A DNA stretch of 64,000 nt from Epiperipatus broadwayi (Eukaryota > Onychophora > Udeonychophora > Euonychophora > Peripatidae), in NCBI GenBank assembly GCA_028023455.1, contig JAQFVV010006451.1, positions 248,001 to 312,000 on the forward strand. The letters run 5' to 3'. A program made the position numbers and the translations under genes. Shown here one piece after another: positions 47,231 through 60,437 of this stretch (position 1 is its first letter; each line of letters starts with the position of its first letter). The notes beneath the pieces were generated by a model. The model searched no databases. It saw only the letters and a list, made by a program, of their open reading frames with translations, and was not told the DNA's origin.

Positions 47231-48004
47231 GCTATTTATACATTTCACTGGTCCAAACTGCTCACCATCATTACAACTATTCATTGTAAAGAATAACATC
47301 TTATTATATTTTTAGATTCTTACAGAGTATCCATAAATAAATTTTCCCAGTGGCATGATAGTATATTGGTGTAACAGTCCATGTTACTTTTCCACAAAAT
47401 AAAATTACTTGAATAATAACTCTCCATAAGCCTAATTAATTGAAGTAGAAGTATTATTATGATGATATATTCAAATCTTTTAAATTATTAAATATCACAG
47501 CAAAGCACTGAGTTTGGAATGAAAGTCAAATACCCAAATCCACCTTGCTATATAAAAAGCAATCAATATTTTTCATTTGATTCCTATTCTCAAGTGATAA
47601 CCAATCAAGCAAAAACTTGCTGAAGGAAATGGAATATGTAACTGTCTCATTTGCATAAATTTGCATCACTCTTAATTTATTTATTCACAAGATGGCTATG
47701 AATATGAGGACTCTTGCCCTCAAAAGCATTTAGCCACATACTTAGATACAGATATTTAATTTGTATCAATCTGTATTAATATTTCTTTGTCTTCAGCTTT
47801 GTGTGTGTGTGCGTTTTAGCACATTTTATATTTTATACTTTGGAATAATTAGCCACAAAGTCTAAACAGTTTGCTCATTTGAAAATGTTATTCATTAATA
47901 TCTAATAAACCACCTAATTCTTTAAACCATTAAATAGCATGTTATAGTATTTATAGTTTGTATTCAAAATGATGAGAATGTTCATAGATCATTTTTAAAT
48001 TAGT
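47231..48004. other. AT-rich DNA, possible repeat debris
   Basis: GAGGACTCTTGCCCTCAAAA near 47707 resembles GAGGCAAAAGGCCTCAAAAG at 46512, so a related fragment may lie here. A TG dinucleotide run is at 47800-47812. Confidence 0.35.
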
Positions 48005-48224
48005 AATAAACATCACATGACCACCTCTTCTTATGCTTATGTATAACTGTTGTTAAAACAGGCAAAACTCACCATATATATTGCCACACACAGCAAGCTA
48101 GAATAATCAATGGATTCCAGAGGCACTAGATGGGGATTTTATGCACAAGCCTTCTGGCATCCATTGATTACTCTAGCTTGCTGTGTGTGGCAATATATAT
48201 AGTGAGTTTTGCCTGTTTTAAATT
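48005..48224. mobile_element. Family B element, near-perfect hairpin copy
   Basis: Left arm ACAGGCAAAACTCACCATAT and its continuation to AATCAATGGATTCCAGA; right arm GGCATCCATTGATTACTC through GGCAATATATATAGTGAGTT to TTGCCTGTTTTAA. The arms pair almost perfectly and contain CACACACAGCAAG / CTTGCTGTGTGTG, which differs from the CACTCAGTGCAAG of other copies. Internal ribozyme sequence is deleted. Confidence 0.8.
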
Positions 48225-49126
48225 GGTAATAATAGTACAATTACCTTGACTTACTATAAACACAGAATCTATTAAATATTCATTCATCTTTTAAATCCAT
48301 TCCATTCAAAAATCTACCATCAAACTTATATCAAAATCAATGAATTCATTATAAAGATGCCTATAAAAATTATATCAATAACTATTGTCAGAAAAAACAG
48401 AGAACAATGTTGAAAAGTATACTTCCATGTTAAACACCAGTTTTTGCTTAAAGTGTATCATATTTTCATCTGCATATCATATAGTTATAGAAAATAAATA
48501 TTACTTCTAAATATTTCACACACTTTTTCAATTAACTTTGCATAGAGGCAGTGCCATAACCAGTGAGGTAAAATGTAGTACAGATAATACTCTATGATTC
48601 AAAAATGTTCAAAGATTTTCTACCCAAGAAGTCACACAACTGATTTTTTTAGATGACATTAAAAAGTAATGATGATGACTGGAATTGACATTTAAACCCA
48701 ATGCTTCTTTCTAAAGGATATCATTGATCAGAAATTAGTCTATGGATTTGGAAAAATCACTAGTAACTACTATTCATCGAAGATTCAAATTTACAATAGA
48801 TGAATCTACAGTAAAATAAAAAGGTTTAATTACTTCTAATGTAAAATACTGAATAAAAAATATGAAACATTGGTGACATCTACATTCAATTTAGCCAATA
48901 ATGCAAGCATTGATAATTTGGCAATAGATGGGCCTGTCCATGTGTTTTTGGGTATGTTTTCTAATTATTCTTTTAGGTTTGGATATGTTAATATTTTATA
49001 TCTTTTCTACTTTAAAAGAGGCAAAATTCAATCAATGTTACGAAACAGTCATCTTAATGAAATGTTCATAGAATTCAATTATGTCTATTAATTATTATTA
49101 ATTTTGATGTCAATATTGAATGCTCA
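48225..49126. other. AT-rich DNA, nothing recognised
   Basis: The ORF 48870-49091 has no motif. Nothing else supported. Confidence 0.4.
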
Positions 49127-49230
49127 CGTCAAGCATTGGTGGTCGAGAGGTCAGCGACAGCTGCTTTACAAGCAGTTCCGGTTTAGCGGGTTCGCTTTCC
49201 GACTGATGCTATAACACATGAGAAAAAAAA
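49127..49230 (+). repeat. tRNA-derived SINE (S4)
   Basis: GTCAAGCATTGGTGGTCGAG, AGGTCAGCGACAGCTGC, GCGGGTTCGCTTTCC (B box) and GACTGATGCTATAACACATG followed by an A tail. Flanks TGAATGCTCAC and TAAATGCTTAC look like a decayed target duplication. Same family as S1 to S3. Confidence 0.88.
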
Positions 49231-50039
49231 ATTAAATGCTTACATAGCCTATTCAAACAGAGATAGAAAATCGCATTGATTAAAATAATGTTAAAACATT
49301 TAATGATTTTATTATTACTAAGAAAAAACTTAAATCCATTAATTTCAGGTAAATTTTTTGCATTTTTTATAAAAAAAAACTATTTTGCTTTCCATTTTGG
49401 TTTTAAAAGAATTTTTTGTAATTAAATGAAGACAGACGTTTACCTATGATCAATACTTTCCAGTGTGTGTAGGCTTATGTAGAAAGCAAATGGAAAAAAT
49501 ATATAGGATTTAAAACAATAAAGATATGTAATAGGTCATAAGATTTAATGAATTAATAAAATATTATTTTTATATCTGACAATCTTTGCAATTATTCAAG
49601 TAATTTATGAAATTTTATCTTCTATTTTTCAAATTTCTAAAAAAAAAAGTATTGATACTGTTCAAATTCTCTCGGAAATCACAGATGTATGTTTTATATT
49701 CATTTGTATAATGAAATGAATGGGAATCCATAATATTCACCACTTGTTAACTATTTTTATAAACGTCAGATAAAAAAAAAAAAAAAAAAATGTGATTTTA
49801 AACAAAGAATCGTTGCTAAATTTAATTCTAAAAGTGAATTAAATGAAACAAAAAAAATCACTATTATGAATATGTGTATGTATGTATATATAAGAAGAGT
49901 TTCACAGTGTAAATATTAACACATATATTCACTGTACTGAGTCATTTTATTCAAATCCAATTGAAGCTGGAAGAATTTTTCAAGATCATTAAAAATTTCC
50001 AAATCTCAAATTCACAAACAGCTTAATATTTTGAATCCA
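49231..50039. other. AT-rich DNA, nothing recognised
   Basis: No feature supported apart from homopolymer A runs such as 49773-49790. Confidence 0.45.
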
Positions 50040-50360
50040 AGTTAATTTCATTGTGTTATTATGCAGTTCTGAAAGCGGTGGATTTTATTAGCATACCACC
50101 TTGTACTTATTGATTAGTCAGGCTTGCAATAGATGGCAGCAGTGGAGTAAGGCAGAAAGATTTTGTTCTTATATTTTTAAAGTTCTTGAATATAATATAT
50201 GTACAAAGCTTGTATAGTTATACAGCTCTGAAACTAGTGGATTGGATTTAGTTAGCATTACCATATTGCATCTGTTGATTATTCAGGCTTGCAATAGATG
50301 GCAGCAGTGGAGTAAGGCAGAAGGATTTGCTTTTATATTTTTAAAGCTTTTATATGTAAA
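50040..50360 (+). repeat. Tandem pair of 159-bp units
   Basis: CAGGCTTGCAATAGATGGCA and GCAGTGGAGTAAGGCAGAA occur at 50128 and 50287, each followed by a TTTTATATTTTTAAAG-type tail and preceded by AGTTCTGAAA / AGCTCTGAAA. The layout 'TTGATTA..CAGGCTTGCA..' echoes the family B right arm, so this may be a distant relative. No CUGAUGA seen. Confidence 0.65.
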
Positions 50361-50794
50361 ATATAAGCAGACTTATTTTGATTTTGGTTACTTGTTTTAA
50401 GACTTCACTCTCTCAACTGATTCAAATTATAACCCTGTTCCATAATTTCATCTTCATTTTTTTCTTATATTCTATATATCATGCATCATATCTTTTATTC
50501 AGAATTTTAAATAGAAATCATTCTGAAATGTTTTATTTTAATTTTCTTGTGTTTATTCATGCATTGTTAATTACAATTCTTATTTTTGATATTATTCTGC
50601 AAACATTTTATAATTAGTTTTGTGATTGTCATACACAATATTCCAATGATATTTTTTCTACTGTTTATCTGAGATTTAAATTATTCATGATTCGAAAAAT
50701 ATATAATAAAAATTAGAAATTAATGAAAAAATAATTTTAATTTTTTAAATTTTGTACTGCAATATATGCATACATGCATATGTATTTGCAGTAA
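50361..50794. other. AT-rich DNA, nothing recognised
   Basis: The ORF 50378-50617 is Phe/Ile/Leu-rich without motifs. Confidence 0.4.
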
Positions 50795-51180
50795 TGCACC
50801 CTCACCTACACATTATAGTCCAATAAAATTGATGGGTGCCTGGTTCTCTCTCTAAATTGCACTAATGTTATCTTTAAATCAACAGCTGTGTCATGTAAAG
50901 CATAGTTTAGCTGTTCATCATAAAAATTTTAAGATAGTAGCATGCCTGGATCACAAATTACAATATGAAATGAAGGTATATTTTGTGCATTAACTCACAA
51001 TGGTTGTGAGTCATAATAATATTTTCATAAAGCTTGCAATATTTCATAATGTGAGAAAAGCAATGACGATAATGTACAAAGGCATAAAACACACCATCAC
51101 ATTTAATGTTATAACTTGTTATTCTGACATGCTAGCACTTAAATTTTTTGAAGTGTATATCTAAATTATGTTGATGCATA
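50795..51180. repeat. Second copy of the 46.3-kb dispersed repeat
   Basis: Shares TCATCATAAAAATTTTAAGA, GCCTGGATCACAAATTACA, AAAACACACCATCACATTTA and the CTGACATGCTAGCACTT block with 46380-46860, at perhaps 70-75 percent identity. Confidence 0.5.
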
Positions 51181-51359
51181 ACACATGCATTGATTCAGAG
51201 ATGACATTGCATGAACCTTGGGAAATAATTCAATGAATTGGTAAACACTATATATGTGTACTTGAATTAAATTAAAACACTTATATGATTTTCTAATGTA
51301 CTCCTAATTATATATATGCAACATGGCCTGGAACTAAGTGTCACTGTTATAAGATATTC
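51181..51359. other. Spacer
   Basis: No feature supported. Confidence 0.4.
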
Positions 51360-51577
51360 ACACTATCACCATTCTTTATGCTTACACAAGCTGTTTTTCA
51401 CAGAGGCAAAACTCTCCATACAGTAGCTCCACACTGTGAAAGCCAGAGTAATCAATAGATGCAGGAAGGAAGACACTAGATAGGGATTTTATGCACAAAC
51501 TTTCCTGCATTAATTGATTACTCTGGCTTGCACTGAGTGGCGCTACTGTATGAAGAGTTTTGCCTCTGTGCTATAAG
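51360..51577. mobile_element. Family B element, about 215 bp
   Basis: Left arm AGAGGCAAAACTCTCCATAC, right arm GTATGAAGAGTTTTGCCTCT, with CACTGTGAAAGCCAGAGTAA / TTACTCTGGCTTGCACTGAG pairing between. The GATAGGGATTTTATGCACAA block is kept; the ribozyme is deleted. The ORF starting in its right arm is not a gene. Confidence 0.78.
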
Positions 51578-54512
51578 TTATTACTATATAAAATATTACA
51601 GTATTAACAATTATCTTTGTTATTGTAATATATGTGTACAATATCAACAGTCAATTTCTATTAGTAGCTATTTTAACCAACCACCTTTGAATTTTTTCTT
51701 CTTAAAATTACTCTTGAATAATTAAGTAATAAAATAAAGATATAGTTAAAAATTTTAAATGAACTTTTTTATAAGTTTAAATAAACTTTTGTTTTATGAT
51801 AAGCAATACTTGAATAGATAGAAGTATTTGAATTTATGAAAAATTATAATAAATTTGTTTTCTGTATATAAATAGATAAAAAATGGGGGATTTGTTTGCT
51901 TTTTATTTAGCATTATTTTCTATGTTATTGTTGGTCTTATGTTTGTTTATTTTATTTTTACTTTATATTTATGTTTCACCCATATTGGTATGTGATATAT
52001 AGTTATTTATTTATGTATTTCACCACCCAAAAGACATTTTTTAAAATAAATAAATTGTATACTTTTCCTGTGTTGAAAATAATGTTGTCTTTCTGAATAA
52101 ATAATGTCTTTGGGAATTGTAGCTGTTCTTATTTCAATTTTTCTAGTATTTGGAAAATTTTAGTTGTTAACCTATTCATAAATAAATAAATAAAAAAGCA
52201 AACATATCTTGTTATATGGAACTATTAAAAATAAAAAATATATATAAACATACACACAACATAAAATTTTGTTATTGAAGATAAACGTAAAGTATAAATC
52301 TACAGGTTATTACTTATGTAGTATTAATAAAATTATTCCAATAGTCGTAAGATACGCAAACTGAGAATTTAATATGATTATTCAATGAGATATTTCGACA
52401 AAAAAAAAAAAAACATAGCTAATTCTATCTTATAATTTTATTTATTTATCTTAATTTGTTAATAAGCTTTAATATTATAGTTTGTTTTTAGTTGTATATT
52501 GTTTATTACTCTTTGGCAACCGCTGTGAAGAATTTTTAATTTATATTAAATATTTAAAACATGAATATAATCCAATGCATAATGAAATTGTTTATTGATC
52601 AAGAGCTTGTAAAATGTTCAATCGGAAATAAAAGAATTGGATTATGATCCTTACACTTTGATCTCCGGAATCTTCTTTTCTTTTTTCTCAGTGATGAAGG
52701 TTTATTCGTCAAAAAATAAATACATAACAGTTAAAAAAAGGTTTACAATGAAGTGGTTACATGGTGAAATGAAATTCAGGAGCAATGTGGTGAAAGGGAA
52801 GGGATACATATGAAAGGGGAAATGAATGTGGAGAAGATGTGTAGTCCAGGCCAAGAGAAGTCTTTAGTTGCAAGTCCGAGATGCACATATTCATTGAATG
52901 AATGATTGCATGAGTCACAAACAATTAAATGGATGACTTCTGTGAGAGAGGCTGAGAGGATGGGAGTTGGAGGATTGCCCAGTAACGTTAGTCTGGTGTC
53001 TCTGATTTCAAGAGAGTGAGAGAAGTCCAATTGTGCAACAGATTAATAATGCTGATTATAAAAGGTAATATATAATAAATATATAGAAAAATATTGCTTT
53101 ATTTTTAAATGTGAAAGATTTATAATTAACCACATTAAGACAATTTTTGTTATGCATAATTCTTGTCAGAAACTAAGTAATCTTCTAGAACCAGCTACAT
53201 TAAATTTATTTAAACATCCATTTTTTTTATTATTATCTAATCACCTATGTACTTGAAAATAGATTCTCTTCTTACTGATTTCAAATTTCTTATAAGAGTG
53301 GGAAATGTGGTGAATGGTATTTCAAATATAAACTCATGGAACTGTTCTTATAACTTGTTTTATATTGGTCTTAATAATATTCATTTTACTACTCTTCAAT
53401 TCATTATAAATATTTATTTATTTAATGTATGGTATCAGCCGATCAAAATTCAACACCAACAATTCTTAACCAATCAAGAATCACTTCTTCCAAGTTATGT
53501 ACAGCAAAAAGGCCAACATGGGTCAAGTAAATTGAACTCTGCTGGTAAATATGTACCATGGTTTGTGGTCATCCACAATCACAGTATGGAAAGTCTATAA
53601 ATACCCACATGTGTAACATATAACCACATCCATTCTGTCCCATTTTGATTATGTTAATCTTTGAGTAGAGATTTCTTGAAAAAATATCAGATACTCATAA
53701 AAAAGGATCAGCTATTAGAGTGTGATCATTTATGTTGGATTTATCCCAGTCATGGATCCATATGCTGTTGATATCCAATGTGAATGGCTTCTGAGATTAC
53801 CAGTAAACCAAAAAAGCTGACTTGATTTGAGCCTGTGGTTTGGGGTATTGATCAGAAAAAGAATGGTTAGATGATTTGGTAGCTCAACAAACTTATTGAA
53901 TTCATTGATAGTTTATAATCTACTTCTGGGGTTAGCTAAGAAGGAATGTTTGAAAATAGAGATAGTCATTTTTCAGGTGTCAATTTAAGAGTGTCAGAAA
54001 TAATACACATGGTTTCATTGATATTATATATATGTAATAGTATAATTAATAAACGTCATACTTAATTAAATTTTATATAGATGGTGTTAAGAGATTTCAT
54101 CAACTCATAAAAATTATTGCATACTAAATGACAACATTTAATTATACTACATTATATTTATAATGAATTGATAATTCATCAGAATATTAAAATGAATGCT
54201 TAGAGATTCTACCCTGTGAATATTATATGAGGTCAATTTAAGTAAGAACAACTACAGGAATTTTTGTTACTGAAATTTCCAAATATCATTGACCATACTT
54301 GTCAGTCTAATAAAAACTTAAAAAGCAGTCACAAGTCATTCAATTTTCATCTGTTTAGGCAATTGGAAAATGCTAAAGGAGAAGATGATAATTAAATTTA
54401 ATACAGATGGTGCTAAGAAATTGTATTTGTTCCTAAAAATTATTACATATTAAATTATTTCATTTAATTATACCATATTATATATATATAAATTATTTCA
54501 TTTAATTATACC

Positions 54513-54547
<35 letters not shown>
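51578..54547. other. AT-rich DNA; one unexplained 84-codon ORF
   Basis: Mostly unrecognised. The minus-strand ORF 53030-52776 (84 codons) has less AT-biased codons than its neighbours and contains VCDSCNHSFNEYVHLGLA, a C-x2-C pair without a second zinc half. It could be a retroelement scrap or 3' part of an unknown gene; I cannot assign it. A 117-codon ORF (53247-53600) has no motif. A TA dinucleotide run ends the stretch at 54518-54546. Confidence 0.35.
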
Positions 54548-54550
<3 letters not shown>

Positions 54551-54780
54551 GATTCCAACCAGTAACCACCTAAACATTAACAGTAAAATATAGTAATCAA
54601 TATCTCTCACTGCTGTCAAAGTAACCTTCACACCTTTTAATAGCAAGAATGGAAATCCATTCTTACTAATGGTCCATTGAATATATATGGACACTAATAT
54701 TAATAATACAATAAATTGACATGTGTTTCCGGTTGGCAATAGATGATTCCACTTTGAAAGTTGAATCAATAATGATTATG
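54548..54780 (+). repeat. Diverged copy of the 353-bp unit
   Basis: GATTCCAACCAGTAACCACC, CACTGCTGTCAAAGTAACCT and ATATATATGGACACTAAT line up with the start of the 54889 unit. Older than the tandem pair downstream. Confidence 0.45.
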
Positions 54781-54888
54781 AATATAGTCGAAAATATTTC
54801 TCTATGAGTTTTTATTTATATTATATTATAAGTTGTTTATAGTTATTGTGGAATATATTTAAGTTTTTTATATTATATATATATTTAA

Positions 54889-55441
54889 AACCATTAGAAA
54901 TCAGTAAACACTTAAACAATCCCAATAGAGATAACAATCAACAATCTCAAATTGTTGTCATGGCAACCTCATTTTAACAATAAAGGTGGAATCCACCTTT
55001 ATTGATGGTCTCATATATTTATATAAACACTAAAAATTGCAGCTAGATCACAGAGATTGAAATTGTTGATACAAAAAAGTTTAATAAACCTCCTTAAACA
55101 GGCAAATATAATCTGTTCTGAATTCAGACTAATAAATAATCAATTATAACATTACAAATTGCAATTATAATTTTCAAATAGCACCCAAAGTATTATTTAA
55201 ATAATGTGTAATAATTCTCAAGGCTAAATGGGTTTATTAATAACCATTAGAATCCAGTCAACATTAAGACAATTCCAATTATAGATATCAGTCAACAATC
55301 TCAAATTGTTGTCAAAGCAACCTCCTTTTAACATCTTTATTTCTGGTTCCATATATTTATATAGACACAAAGATTGCAGCTTGACCACAGAGATTGAAAT
55401 TATTGATACAAAAAAGTTTAAATAAATGTCCTAATGGGTTA
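54889..55441 (+). repeat. Tandem pair of 353-bp units
   Basis: AACCATTAGAAATCAGTAAA (54889) and AACCATTAGAATCCAGTCAA (55242) start two direct copies. Both share CAACAATCTCAAATTGTTGT, TATATTTATATAGACAC or similar, CACAGAGATTGAAATT and TTGATACAAAAAAGTTTA. The second copy stops after about 200 bases. Part of the unit's end (CAATTATAACA, GCAATTATAAT) recurs at 57540-57600. I looked for CUGANGA...GAAA and found none, so it is not assigned to the hammerhead families. Confidence 0.7.
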
Positions 55442-55996
55442 AATCTTTGCAGCACCACTTGCGCATGTGGAAGCTGATTTGTTATAATTTTGTCTTCTTT
55501 TTTAAATTGCACTTAAATTATAAGCATGACATCAACAGAAATCTCAGAATTTGTTGCTGCTTACTTCAATTTTTAAAATGATGTATTACAATATGAAATC
55601 GGATAAAATTTGATTTTTTTATTAATATTTTTATTAATAGGTGCATTTAATTTTTTTATTTTCTGATCATTTTACTAGTTTACATGAAAACAATAAAAGT
55701 GAAAATCTTTATCAGTCTTATAAGCTAATAAAGTGGATTAAAAATAAGCTGATGATTCACATGTCAAGGCCTTCAATGTGATATAAATTTAATTATGAAA
55801 TATTGGTCATAAGTATTAATTTTAATTACTTGAATAATATTTAATTTTTTTAATTATTATTTGATAAATGACATTAATTTATTAATTTGTTTGTATTGGT
55901 GTAACTGTATACTATATAAATTATATAATATTAAATACTTATGCATTTTATTATACACTCTATAAATTTGTATTCAAATATAACAAAAGTGGTTTA
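55442..55996. other. AT-rich DNA, nothing recognised
   Basis: No feature supported. Confidence 0.45.
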
Positions 55997-56306
55997 TTCT
56001 AGCACATGTGCATGTGCAACGCAACTGTTCCCAAAAGCTATAAATTGTTAATATAAAATAGATAACTAAAAACAACTGAACTAAGCACTTTCAAAGGATG
56101 CCATAAATAGGAAGGACATGTGCTATGCTTTATCAAAGAAATGGAATTAGCATATTTGCATATCATTAAACATAGTAGCAAGCTATGATTATGAAGGCAA
56201 GATCCTTTGAAAGTGTTCGGTTCATTTGTTTTTAGTTATATATTTTATATTAACACTTTATAGCTTTTGGGAACAGTTGCATCACACATGCACATGTGCT
56301 AGAATA
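55997..56306. mobile_element. Palindromic MITE-like element, about 310 bp
   Basis: Left arm TCTAGCACATGTGCATGTGC through AACTGTTCCCAAAAGCTATA to GCACTTTCAAAGGATG. Right arm ATCCTTTGAAAGTGTTC through TATAGCTTTTGGGAACAGTT to GCACATGTGCTAGA. About 110-base arms with few mismatches around a loop of roughly 85 bases. No ORF. Confidence 0.8.
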
Positions 56307-58369
56307 TATATATTTTCAAAAATTAAAAAATTATTTGATTTAAAAGTGGTTTATGTACAATGTAAGTTTGTTTCTCTGATCAAAGTTTGAGACTTATAGA
56401 CATAATGATTCCCAAAAGATTTAATAATTTATTGGTAAGTTTATATTTGTATTAGTGTGTTTGTGTTTGCTCTTGTGTCACGTTTGAATAACAAGTAATG
56501 AGTTACATATATAAAGCAGTGCAATGTAAATTTTAAAAACTGATAATCAAATGATACAGAAAAGTTGCAGATTGCAGTTGATAAAGCACAAAATATTTAC
56601 TGGACATAGTATCATGTGAAAATATAAACACTTAAAACCAATAAAGAAATAATTTCAAATGGTGTGTGTGCAGTGGTAGCCACAATGATTATGCATATAC
56701 CACATGGAATTGTATGCAGACAAGTGATCAAATTTTGATTCTTGTCTATGCCTTGATATTCTTGCTGTGGAATCAGTAGTTTTGCCATATCTTGAATCAC
56801 ATTATTTTTAAGTCTATAGCTAGCAAATGAGGTATATGCAAATAAATTATATCTATATGGGACAATAAATATAACAAGATAGCATTACTGGTGTGCATAA
56901 AGAATATAAACATCACTGATGTACATAAAAAAACCTAAAATTAAGAGATGAAACTCATTTTATCAGGGATATAGAAAGTAGCCTACAATTTCTAGTTTTA
57001 GATAAACAAGATGTCAATTGCTCTGTTGGCAAATGCATATGCATCTTCTGGAAATGGTTTGTTTTGTATCTTTTAGTAGGATGAATCTTTTTCTTATAGA
57101 TGCATTTGAGATTTGTTAACTTTTGGAATACAAAATAAAAAATGAAAAATTCTTATGCAATCAGTTTTGGAGATTTTGAAGCTATGAATTATCTCATGTA
57201 AGAAATTTTATATATGGTTTGAAAGATAATTTTGTGAGGAATACAAAGAAATTATCAATGAAGATGTAATTTAAACTTAGTCAATGATAAATTAAAAATT
57301 ATGAACAAACAATAAAGTAATAATTATGTCAGATCTTGAAATTTCTTTTTTTCCTCATATTTTTTAAATGCTTATCACTATTTGTCCTAGACTTATTGTT
57401 TTCCTTAGTTTTTTTAGTTTCTATCAATATAAAGTTTTTTGCTCTAACATTATTAAAACTGAAGTTATTGTGAAAATTGTGTCTTAGGCAGTTTTTAAAA
57501 AAAATTCAATATGGCACCTGTAGAAACAGGTGAATATAACCTGTTTTGAATGCACACTAAAAAGAGCCAATTATAACAATCAAACTGCGATTATAATATG
57601 TATTGCCACAGACAACATTGATAAAAGTCATCAAATATTTAGTTGTATTTTTTACATTTAATAATAAACAGATGACTATTCATGAATAAAATTAGATAAT
57701 ATTATAATTGTCCATGGTTTCCAACATTGTATGCCAGTGTTTCAATAATACTACAGTTATTTTCTACAGGTAGATTAATAGGATTATAACAGAAACTTAG
57801 AGTGTAAATTTATATAGTGTTAATAGATTCCATCAAACAAAAAACCTTTTCCTCTTCCCTTATTTCTCATGTGATCAACTTTAATAATATTTCAAATTCT
57901 ATTGAAATTAAAATATTTTTAAATGTAATCAATTACAAATCAGACTTCTCTAAGTAACCATTGATTTCTATAAAAGACAAAAGCTTAATATCATATATGA
58001 CAATTTTAAATTAGTGTAATATTTGGAAATTCCTGTTAATTACTAAAATTTCCAAAATTTGTTTTGTTTTTTTAATTATGCTGATTAAAAATGTAATAAA
58101 TCTTTTATTACTTTGTGTAATCTGATGAAGTCCTTTATAAAAGATCTAACCATTTCTAACCTGAAGAATGTAATTGTGATGTTACTGAAACATCAAAAAA
58201 AAAAAAATTAATCATATCATGCCCAGAACAAACACAATAATAATTATAATTTATTTCAGAATAGTCCACATATTGATTTTTTCTTCATGGATAACATTCT
58301 CACATTTCATACAAGTATATCTAATCAAAAACATGTGACACCCACCCACATATATATATAAACTTAAGA
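56307..58369. other. AT-rich DNA, mostly unrecognised
   Basis: A fragment of the 353-bp unit lies at 57510-57600. A hammerhead-like motif ends in poly-A at 58161-58204 (listed separately). No genes seen. Confidence 0.4.
58161..58204 (+). ncRNA. Hammerhead-like motif before a poly-A run
   Basis: CUGAAGA (58161-58167, allowed core), stem II GUAA (58170-58173) with UUAC (58182-58185), GAAA (58187-58190), then ACAUC and a run of A. Order and spacing match a PLE-type hammerhead, but stem I has no partner because the A run follows directly. Could be the 3' end of an old retroelement copy. Confidence 0.35.
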
Positions 58370-58510
58370 GCATGCTATAACTCTAAACAAGCTTTTTTAA
58401 TTTTTTTTTTATGATAAATGCTACTACAAGAGAAGGCATTCAAATCATCTTTATCTTAGATTGTCCCCATCCCCAGACCGGTTTCGATATATATATATAT
58501 ATATATATCT
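58370..58510 (-). mobile_element. Truncated family C copy
   Basis: GAGCATGCTATAACTCTAAA and AGAGAAGGCATTCAAATC match 39523-39590. It ends within the ribozyme: on the minus strand CGAAACCGGUCUGGGGAUGG (58466-58486) is the intact 3' half with the palindrome ACCGGU, and the CUGANGA half is replaced by an AT dinucleotide run (58487-58508). Gives the cleanest view of the family C stem III. Confidence 0.7.
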
Positions 58511-60221
58511 TAATGATATGTTTTATTAGTCAGCTGCTGTTATAAAAAATTATATTAGAATGATTGTAAACAATGGGAAATTACCCCAAATGTCAATATT
58601 TGTTACAATATATAACTTGGTTATTTATCCACAGCTTACTATAAATATTTATTATTTGACTAAATGCACATACAGATAAATTCAACCTGTGTTTATGCAC
58701 ACATACATATATTATAATTCATATTAATTTTTGGATTAACCATATAAATATAAGTATGCCGAAATTTTGGCGAACTAGCATCCTTCTTCAATTGAGTAAA
58801 AATATTACATTTTCACAACAACAATCTAAAAAGTCATTTAAAAAAATATTTAAATAATATTTTACCTTTTTTTATGTTAGCAAATACTATTTTATATAGC
58901 ATCAGTATATATTTTATTTAAAAAGTTTAATAGTGAATCCTGAAAAATTATTATGAATTTGTAATATATTCTCCTATGAAAATGCTTCTTTTCAATATAT
59001 ATTGACAGAGAAGGGAGAGATGATTAAGCAAGTTAAGTGTTTAAAATTCTTGGTCCTTGAATTTGCTTGATTATTTGAAAATATATTTGTAAAAGGGTGT
59101 AGTGGATAAAAAAAAGGATTATATTTAATATTTATGTGCACTTTCATATGAACTGAATATAATCTGTTTAAAGCAACAATTTACTATAGTTGGTGATTAG
59201 TAATATTTATGAGCTTGGCACAAATAATGTAGAGCTTTCTGTGACATTGATTCTGTTTGTTTAGTATTGTCAATAATTGTCATTAAAAAGATGTAGCTGT
59301 TAGATATATTATCTACTATGATATTTCACATTTAGATTGGCAGATGGCACTTTTATGTTCTGATTTATATATGTAAAATTTATATGAAAGTAAAAGATTA
59401 AACAGCCTCTAAATAACCTATTACAAGACAGTGCACTTCATAGAGAAAGAATTCAGAAAGCATTAGTAATCCAAATGTGGTTAATTTTCTAATGTGCTAT
59501 ACATTCTAGCTAAAATTATCTAGATACATATTTGTTTATCAACAGTGGATATTTAATTGAGTTAACTAGAATAAGTTATATGAAAAAAATTCAAAACCTA
59601 ATTATACTCTAAAAAAAAGGTTCATATATTATCCAGTCTGTATTTGAACTCATATCATAAACATGGAAGGCAGATTCTTATATATACACACTATGAACAT
59701 ATATTCAAATGATGTACCTAAATGTGCAAAATATAATAGCAGCAATATCTTGTTGCCATGCCAACAAGAATAAATTTCACTCTCTAAATATGTTTAACTA
59801 AAAATTTTGCGGATAAATTTTCTATTGTCATATATATATACACAAACCTTTTGTGTGTCTGTGTGTGTGTTGTGGGAAAAGCCTTGAAATATAATGGCAA
59901 AAAACTCATCAGTCGTTTGTAGACCTTAAAATTTAATAAAAAGTTTGATCTTTTTATTTATTGCCAACCAAATTTTTGTTGTGTTGTTGAAAGCAATTTG
60001 TTAGATCATTTATACATGCTTTACTTTTCTATTTTAAAAGATGGTTGCTTATTCATTTTAGAAATGATTTCAAAAGATATATATTATGATGGTTTTATCC
60101 ATGATATCTTGTATTACAGAAAAAATATCTGTTTTAAAGGTGAAGTGTTCTTACTTATTTTGACGTTGCAGAGCAATAATCTTACTATAACGTTTTTAAA
60201 ATTGTTTTTATTCCATTACGC
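58511..60221. other. AT-rich DNA, nothing recognised
   Basis: No feature supported. Short TA and TG runs occur around 59834-59870. Confidence 0.45.
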
Positions 60222-60437
60222 ACAGTCTTTCAGACCACCCACTACTCTCCACACTATCTCATAACACTGATACACTTGAACACATATATGTTGAAAAGAT
60301 AACACATATATGTGTTCAAGTGTATCAGTGTTATGAGATAGTGTGGAGAGTAGTGGATCGTGTGAAAGTCTGTGTTCATATACCCTATATATTACATATA
60401 TAGACACAGGTATATAATAAGCCTGTGTGTTTCAGTT
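60222..60437. mobile_element. Family A head-to-head fragment
   Basis: Left arm (minus) CACAGTCTTTCAGACCACCC ... ACACTTGAACACATATATG and right arm (plus) CACATATATGTGTTCAAGTG ... GTGTGAAAGTCTGTG are near-perfect mirror images around 60298. The right arm continues to the family 3' end (CAGTTAT at 60432). The ribozyme is not included: both arms start just downstream of it. Confidence 0.78.
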
